Below are positions 60,728-64,000 of a DNA stretch of 64,000 nucleotides, in pieces (position 1 is the first letter of the stretch; each line of letters begins with the position of its first letter). Below the pieces are notes generated by a model. That model did not search any database. It was given only the letters and a program-made list of their open reading frames with translations, and was not told the origin of the DNA. The position numbers and the translations under genes were made by a program. Source of the stretch: Roseiarcus sp963709185 (GTDB taxonomy: Bacteria > Pseudomonadota > Alphaproteobacteria > Rhizobiales > Beijerinckiaceae); the NCBI GenBank assembly GCA_963709185.1, contig CAVPVQ010000008.1, positions 1 through 64,000 of the forward strand, given 5' to 3'.

Positions 60728-61479
60728 AGCTCGCAGGCAAGGTAGCGATCGTCACTGGCGGCTCTCAGGGCATCGGCGAGGCTATAGCGCTCGCCTACGC
60801 AAACGAGGGCGCCGCGGTCGCGATATTCAACCGACACGTTGAGACGGGCCAAGGCGTCGCCGCCAAAATCCAGGCGGCAGGCGGCAAATCCGTGGCGATC
60901 GGCTGCGATGTTTCACAGCTCGCGTCGATGACCGCCGCGATCAAAGAAGTGCGGTCGACGTTCGGCCGCGTCGACATTCTTGTAAACAATGCCGCCGCCT
61001 ACCTGCTCACACCGCTGGGAGAAACGACCGAAGACTCGATCGACCAAATGCTCGACGCGAACATCAAGGGGGTCTTCCTGCTCAGCCAGCTTGTTCTGCC
61101 CGATTTTCGCGATCGCGGCGGCGGCAAGATCATCAATATCGGCTCGATCTTTGGGCACAATGGATTCCCGGGATCGGCCATTTACTGCGCGACGAAAGGA
61201 GCCGTTCACTTAATCACCAAGACCCTGGCTCTCGAGCTGCGTGACCAGAACATTCAGGTGAACGCAATTGCGCCAGGATGGGTCGAGACGCCGCTCAACG
61301 AACACTACCGCGCGACCAACGAAGAGTTCATGCGCCGGGCGCGCGAGCGCTTCGGCGGCGGCAACGCCTGGATGAAGCCCGATCAGATGGCTGGCGCAGC
61401 GGTGTTCCTGGCCTCATCCGACTCCGAGTCTGTCACCGGCGCGATTCTGTTCGTCGACCGGGGGTGGTCTGCGTACTGA
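60724..61479 (+). CDS. Short-chain dehydrogenase/reductase
   Basis: 251-residue classical SDR starting with TTG that overlaps the aminotransferase stop. TGGSQGIGEA (11-20), NNAA at 88-91, S141, Y154 and K158 (YCATK). FNRH after the second strand suggests NADP(H). It probably reduces or oxidises the carbonyl made by the aminotransferase, or the alcohol before it. Confidence 0.92.
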   Translation: MKLAGKVAIVTGGSQGIGEAIALAYANEGAAVAIFNRHVETGQGVAAKIQAAGGKSVAIGCDVSQLASMTAAIKEVRSTFGRVDILVNNAAAYLLTPLGETTEDSIDQMLDANIKGVFLLSQLVLPDFRDRGGGKIINIGSIFGHNGFPGSAIYCATKGAVHLITKTLALELRDQNIQVNAIAPGWVETPLNEHYRATNEEFMRRARERFGGGNAWMKPDQMAGAAVFLASSDSESVTGAILFVDRGWSAY

Positions 61480-61670
61480 GACGACTATTTCCGGAGAATA
61501 ACGCCCGGCTGGTCTCTGTGGGAGGCTTCGCCAAGCGGACCCGGCAGGCAGTGGGAAGACTGAGCCGTTTGAATTGAATTCTTGCGGAACGCGAGGGATC
61601 CACGCCCGTCCGCAAGACAGTTGAAAACCGGCAGAGGAATTTTGTTGGCGTCATACGAGGAGGGTGAGTC

Positions 61671-62861
61671 ATGCGATCGATAACTTTGCAACTGATGGTG
61701 CTCGGTATTGCTGGAATGACGTTCGTCAGTCCCGGCCGCGCCGCGGACGATGAAGTCCTGATTGGGGCGCCGACCTCATTCAGCGGATGGATGGCGGCTT
61801 TCGACACCTCGCCGACGCGCGCGGCCGAGATCGCAGTCGACGATATCAACGCCAAGGGCGGACTCCTCGGCAAAAAGGTCCGCCTGGTTCACATCGACAC
61901 CAAAACCGATCAGGCCGAGACGGCGAAAGCGGCGCAAGCGCTCGTCAGGCAAGGCGTCAAGATGATGATGACCGCTTGTGACTTTGACAGCGGCGCGCCG
62001 GCCGCGCTGGTTGCACAAGCGGCCTCGGTCATTGCGATCAGCTCGTGTGGCGCGGACATGAAATATGGCAACATGACGATCGGCAACGACGTCTTCACAA
62101 TGGCGAGCGACGCCGAGGCGACCGGCCGCATCATGGCGGACTGGGCGGCCAGGAAGAAGGGCTGGAAGACGGCCTACGTATTGACCGACACCTTCATCGA
62201 GTATGACAAATCGCTTTGCCGCGGCTTCCTCGCCCGCTGGAAAGAGGTCAACGGCGCGAATTCCGTGGTTCTCGAGGACAGCTTCAAGAACGCCGACGTC
62301 TCGGTGGCTTCGCAGATTTCGCGCTACAAGGATCTGGGCAAGCCCGCCGACGCGATGATCATCTGCAGCGTTCCGCCGGGACTGGCGAGCGCGATCCGGC
62401 AATTTCGCTCCGCCGGCGTCGAAATCCCGATCCTTGAGGGCACCGGCGGCGACGGAAGCGCCTGGCATTCGGCGGTGCCGGGGTTGAGCAATTACTACTA
62501 CTTGAACTATTCAGCCGACGCCGGCGTGCGCGAACCACGCCCGGACGCGGAAGCGTTCTTCAAGGCTTACGAAAAGAAGTGGAATGAACGGCCGGGTTCA
62601 GGGCAAGGGATCACCGGCTACAGCGTTGTCGAGGCATGGGCGAAGGCGGTTGAGCGGGCCGGCAGCTTTGACACCGACAAGGTTCGCGGCGAGTTGGAGA
62701 AGCTCTCCGACGAGCCGCTTCTTGCGGGGCTGACGACTTTCACGCCAAAACTTCATACGAACGAAAACCGTCCGATGCTGATCATCTCGATCACGGACTC
62801 GAAGGCTGAGCCGCTCGGCTATTATGACATTCGCAAGGGCGACTTCGTCACCTGGTGGTGA
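61671..62861 (+). CDS. Branched-chain-type ABC substrate-binding protein
   Basis: 396 residues. Signal peptide MRSITLQLMVLGIAGMTFVS, cleavage after GRA-A. DEVLIGAPTSFSGWMAAFDT and AVDDINAKGGLLGKKVRLVH are family motifs. Two Cys occur near CDFDSG and SSCGADM, which may form a disulfide. A GGAGGGTGA site precedes the ATG. Ligand unknown; the aminotransferase suggests an amino compound. Confidence 0.9.
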   Translation: MRSITLQLMVLGIAGMTFVSPGRAADDEVLIGAPTSFSGWMAAFDTSPTRAAEIAVDDINAKGGLLGKKVRLVHIDTKTDQAETAKAAQALVRQGVKMMMTACDFDSGAPAALVAQAASVIAISSCGADMKYGNMTIGNDVFTMASDAEATGRIMADWAARKKGWKTAYVLTDTFIEYDKSLCRGFLARWKEVNGANSVVLEDSFKNADVSVASQISRYKDLGKPADAMIICSVPPGLASAIRQFRSAGVEIPILEGTGGDGSAWHSAVPGLSNYYYLNYSADAGVREPRPDAEAFFKAYEKKWNERPGSGQGITGYSVVEAWAKAVERAGSFDTDKVRGELEKLSDEPLLAGLTTFTPKLHTNENRPMLIISITDSKAEPLGYYDIRKGDFVTWW

Positions 62862-62872
62862 CCTCGCGTCAG

Positions 62873-62898
62873 CCCGGCGCCGACATCCCGGCGCCGGG
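62873..62898 (+). terminator. Strong stem-loop between binding-protein and ATPase genes
   Basis: Perfect 10-bp stem CCCGGCGCCG with CGGCGCCGGG and a 6-base loop. A short T-run (GTTTTG) follows 12 bases later, so it is more likely an attenuator or mRNA stabiliser than a full terminator. It sits 26 bases before the livG start. Confidence 0.55.
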
Positions 62899-62924
62899 CG
62901 GCGCAGTCTCGTTTTGAGTCTTCC

Positions 62925-63641
62925 ATGTCCGAACTGACGACAGAAGCGATTTCCGTTCACTTCCAGGGATTGCGCGCGCTCGATTCTGTCGATCTGTCGC
63001 TCAAGGACCGCGATATCCTGGGCCTGCTGGGACCCAACGGAGCGGGCAAGACAACCCTCGTCAACGTCGTCAGCGGCTTTCAAAAACCCACCACCGGATC
63101 GGTGCGGGTCGATGGAAAGTCGGTCGGCGGCCTGACGCCGAATGCACTGGCGCGGCATGGGATCGCCCGGACGTTTCAATCGGTGCGCCTTTTCCGCCGA
63201 TTGAGCGTTCTGGAGAACGTCGAAGTCGCGGCGCTCGCCCATGCGAAGTCCGGAAGAGAGGCGCGATCGACAGCGCGCCGCGCGCTGGAGTTTGTCGGCC
63301 TCGGCGACGCGGCGTCGTCCGTCGCGGGCGAATTGTCCTACGCGGACGAGCGTCGCGTCGGCGTCGCCCGCGCGCTCGCGCTGAAGCCGCGCTTTCTCCT
63401 GCTCGACGAACCCGCCGCGGGTATGACCGATTCCGAGTGCCTTGAGCTTGTTGGAATTATCCGTCAGCTTCCCCATAGTTTCGGTTGCGCGGTGCTGCTC
63501 ATTGAGCACAACATCGGGGTCGTCATGGAGGTCTGCGATCGCCTTCATGTGCTGAACGGCGGCCGCACTCTCGCGGTAGGCGCGGTCGACAGCGTCCGCA
63601 AGAACCCCGAAGTGATCGCCGCCTATTTGGGAAGCGCGTGA
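62925..63641 (+). CDS. livG: Branched-chain-type ABC ATPase LivG
   Basis: 238 residues. Walker A LLGPNGAGKTT, Q-loop region ARTFQSVRLFRRLSVLENVE, variant signature LSYADERRVGVARALA, Walker B FLLLDEPAAGM. It follows the binding protein directly, without permease genes between them; these may lie downstream of the window or elsewhere. Confidence 0.92.
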   Translation: MSELTTEAISVHFQGLRALDSVDLSLKDRDILGLLGPNGAGKTTLVNVVSGFQKPTTGSVRVDGKSVGGLTPNALARHGIARTFQSVRLFRRLSVLENVEVAALAHAKSGREARSTARRALEFVGLGDAASSVAGELSYADERRVGVARALALKPRFLLLDEPAAGMTDSECLELVGIIRQLPHSFGCAVLLIEHNIGVVMEVCDRLHVLNGGRTLAVGAVDSVRKNPEVIAAYLGSA

Positions 63642-63642
63642 G

Positions 63643-64000
63643 GTGTTGCTCAGCCTGGCCTCCCTTCAGGTTCGCTATGGCAAGGCGCCGGCCATTCACG
63701 AACTGTCTCTTCACGTTGCGGCTGGCGAGATCGTTTGTCTCGTCGGCCCGAACGGGGCCGGCAAGTCGACCTGCCTGCTGACGATCGCCGGCGTCGTCGA
63801 ACCGTCGCGCGGAGAGATTCAGTTCGACGGAAGGCCCATTCGTGGGCTTTCGCCTGAGATCATCGCTCGCGCGGGGATAAGCCTCGTTCCTGAAGGACGG
63901 CGGATCTTCGGGAGATTGACGGTTCGCGAGAACCTCGTCGTGGCGAGCGGGATGCGAGGGGGCGTTCTCAAGACCAGAGACCAGTTCGATCGCGTCCTGG
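63643..64000 (+). CDS. livF: Branched-chain-type ABC ATPase LivF, cut by the window end
   Basis: The first 119 codons are visible, from a GTG one base after the livG stop. LQVRYGKAPAIHELSLHVAA, Walker A VGPNGAGKST, then LVPEGRRIFGRLTVRENLVV, which is typical of LivF. The signature and Walker B lie beyond the window. Confidence 0.88.
   Translation, partial: MLLSLASLQVRYGKAPAIHELSLHVAAGEIVCLVGPNGAGKSTCLLTIAGVVEPSRGEIQFDGRPIRGLSPEIIARAGISLVPEGRRIFGRLTVRENLVVASGMRGGVLKTRDQFDRVL

Noticed and set aside
1..64000. CRISPR arrays, rRNA and tRNA genes
   Set aside because: No regularly spaced repeats, rRNA blocks or cloverleaf-like segments with a TTC-type T-loop were noticed by eye; a covariance-model scan would be needed to be certain.

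Overview
This is high-GC DNA with tightly packed genes, many ATGA-type stop/start overlaps and branched-chain-type ABC transporters. The protein families suggest an alphaproteobacterium, most likely of the order Hyphomicrobiales (Rhizobiales). The genus cannot be fixed from this window. The window is accessory in character: insertion sequences, a prophage or integrative-element remnant and dispersed repeats lie between catabolic gene clusters.

Layout. 1-4.0 kb: an IS66-family element whose left end lies about 5 bases before the window is inserted in an IS701-type transposase, next to an IS630 fragment and the first copy of a roughly 190-bp dispersed repeat (R1). 4.1-6.3 kb: small hypothetical genes and a secreted repeat protein. 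6.3-12.4 kb: a minus-strand phage-like operon (ParB/DNA-methylase, DUF5681, large terminase, two serine recombinases). One recombinase has lost its catalytic N-terminus and carries five tandem HTH-like modules. 13.3-14.1 kb: repeats and a recombinase tail. 14.1-17.7 kb: a cytochrome P450 and an HWE-family sensor kinase. 18.0-31.6 kb: a nicotinate catabolic cluster of the reductive type (nicotinate dehydrogenase, 6-hydroxynicotinate reductase, enamidase) with an ABC importer, a MarR regulator, a UPF0280 gene and a tandem pair of AA_synth genes. 31.8-32.6 kb: an intact IS6-family element. 32.8-42.4 kb: an L-arabinose-type cluster (HTH regulator, sugar ABC importer, GH51 arabinofuranosidase, SMP-30 lactonase) interrupted by remnants and repeats. 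42.8-53.2 kb: a redox-enzyme cluster (maleylacetate-reductase-like enzyme, SDRs, MDR dehydrogenase, Gfo/Idh/MocA, PRISE-type reductase) scattered with broken aromatic-ring-cleavage genes. It includes an unusual regulator that fuses an HTH to a solute-binding domain. 53.2-58.8 kb: a quinate/shikimate-type dehydrogenase followed by a complete Liv-type ABC operon. 59.3 kb to the end: aminotransferase, SDR and another Liv-type ABC operon that runs off the window.

The clusters look like self-contained import-plus-catabolism modules. Each has a substrate-binding protein and ABC importer beside its enzymes, often with a GC-rich stem-loop after the binding-protein gene. Several genes carry single frameshifts (methylase, livHM, second AA_synth, nicotinate dehydrogenase, HTH-SBP regulator, one livG). 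One of these is an exact 7-bp tandem duplication. So either parts of this region are decaying or the assembly contains indel errors; the sequence alone cannot fully separate the two.
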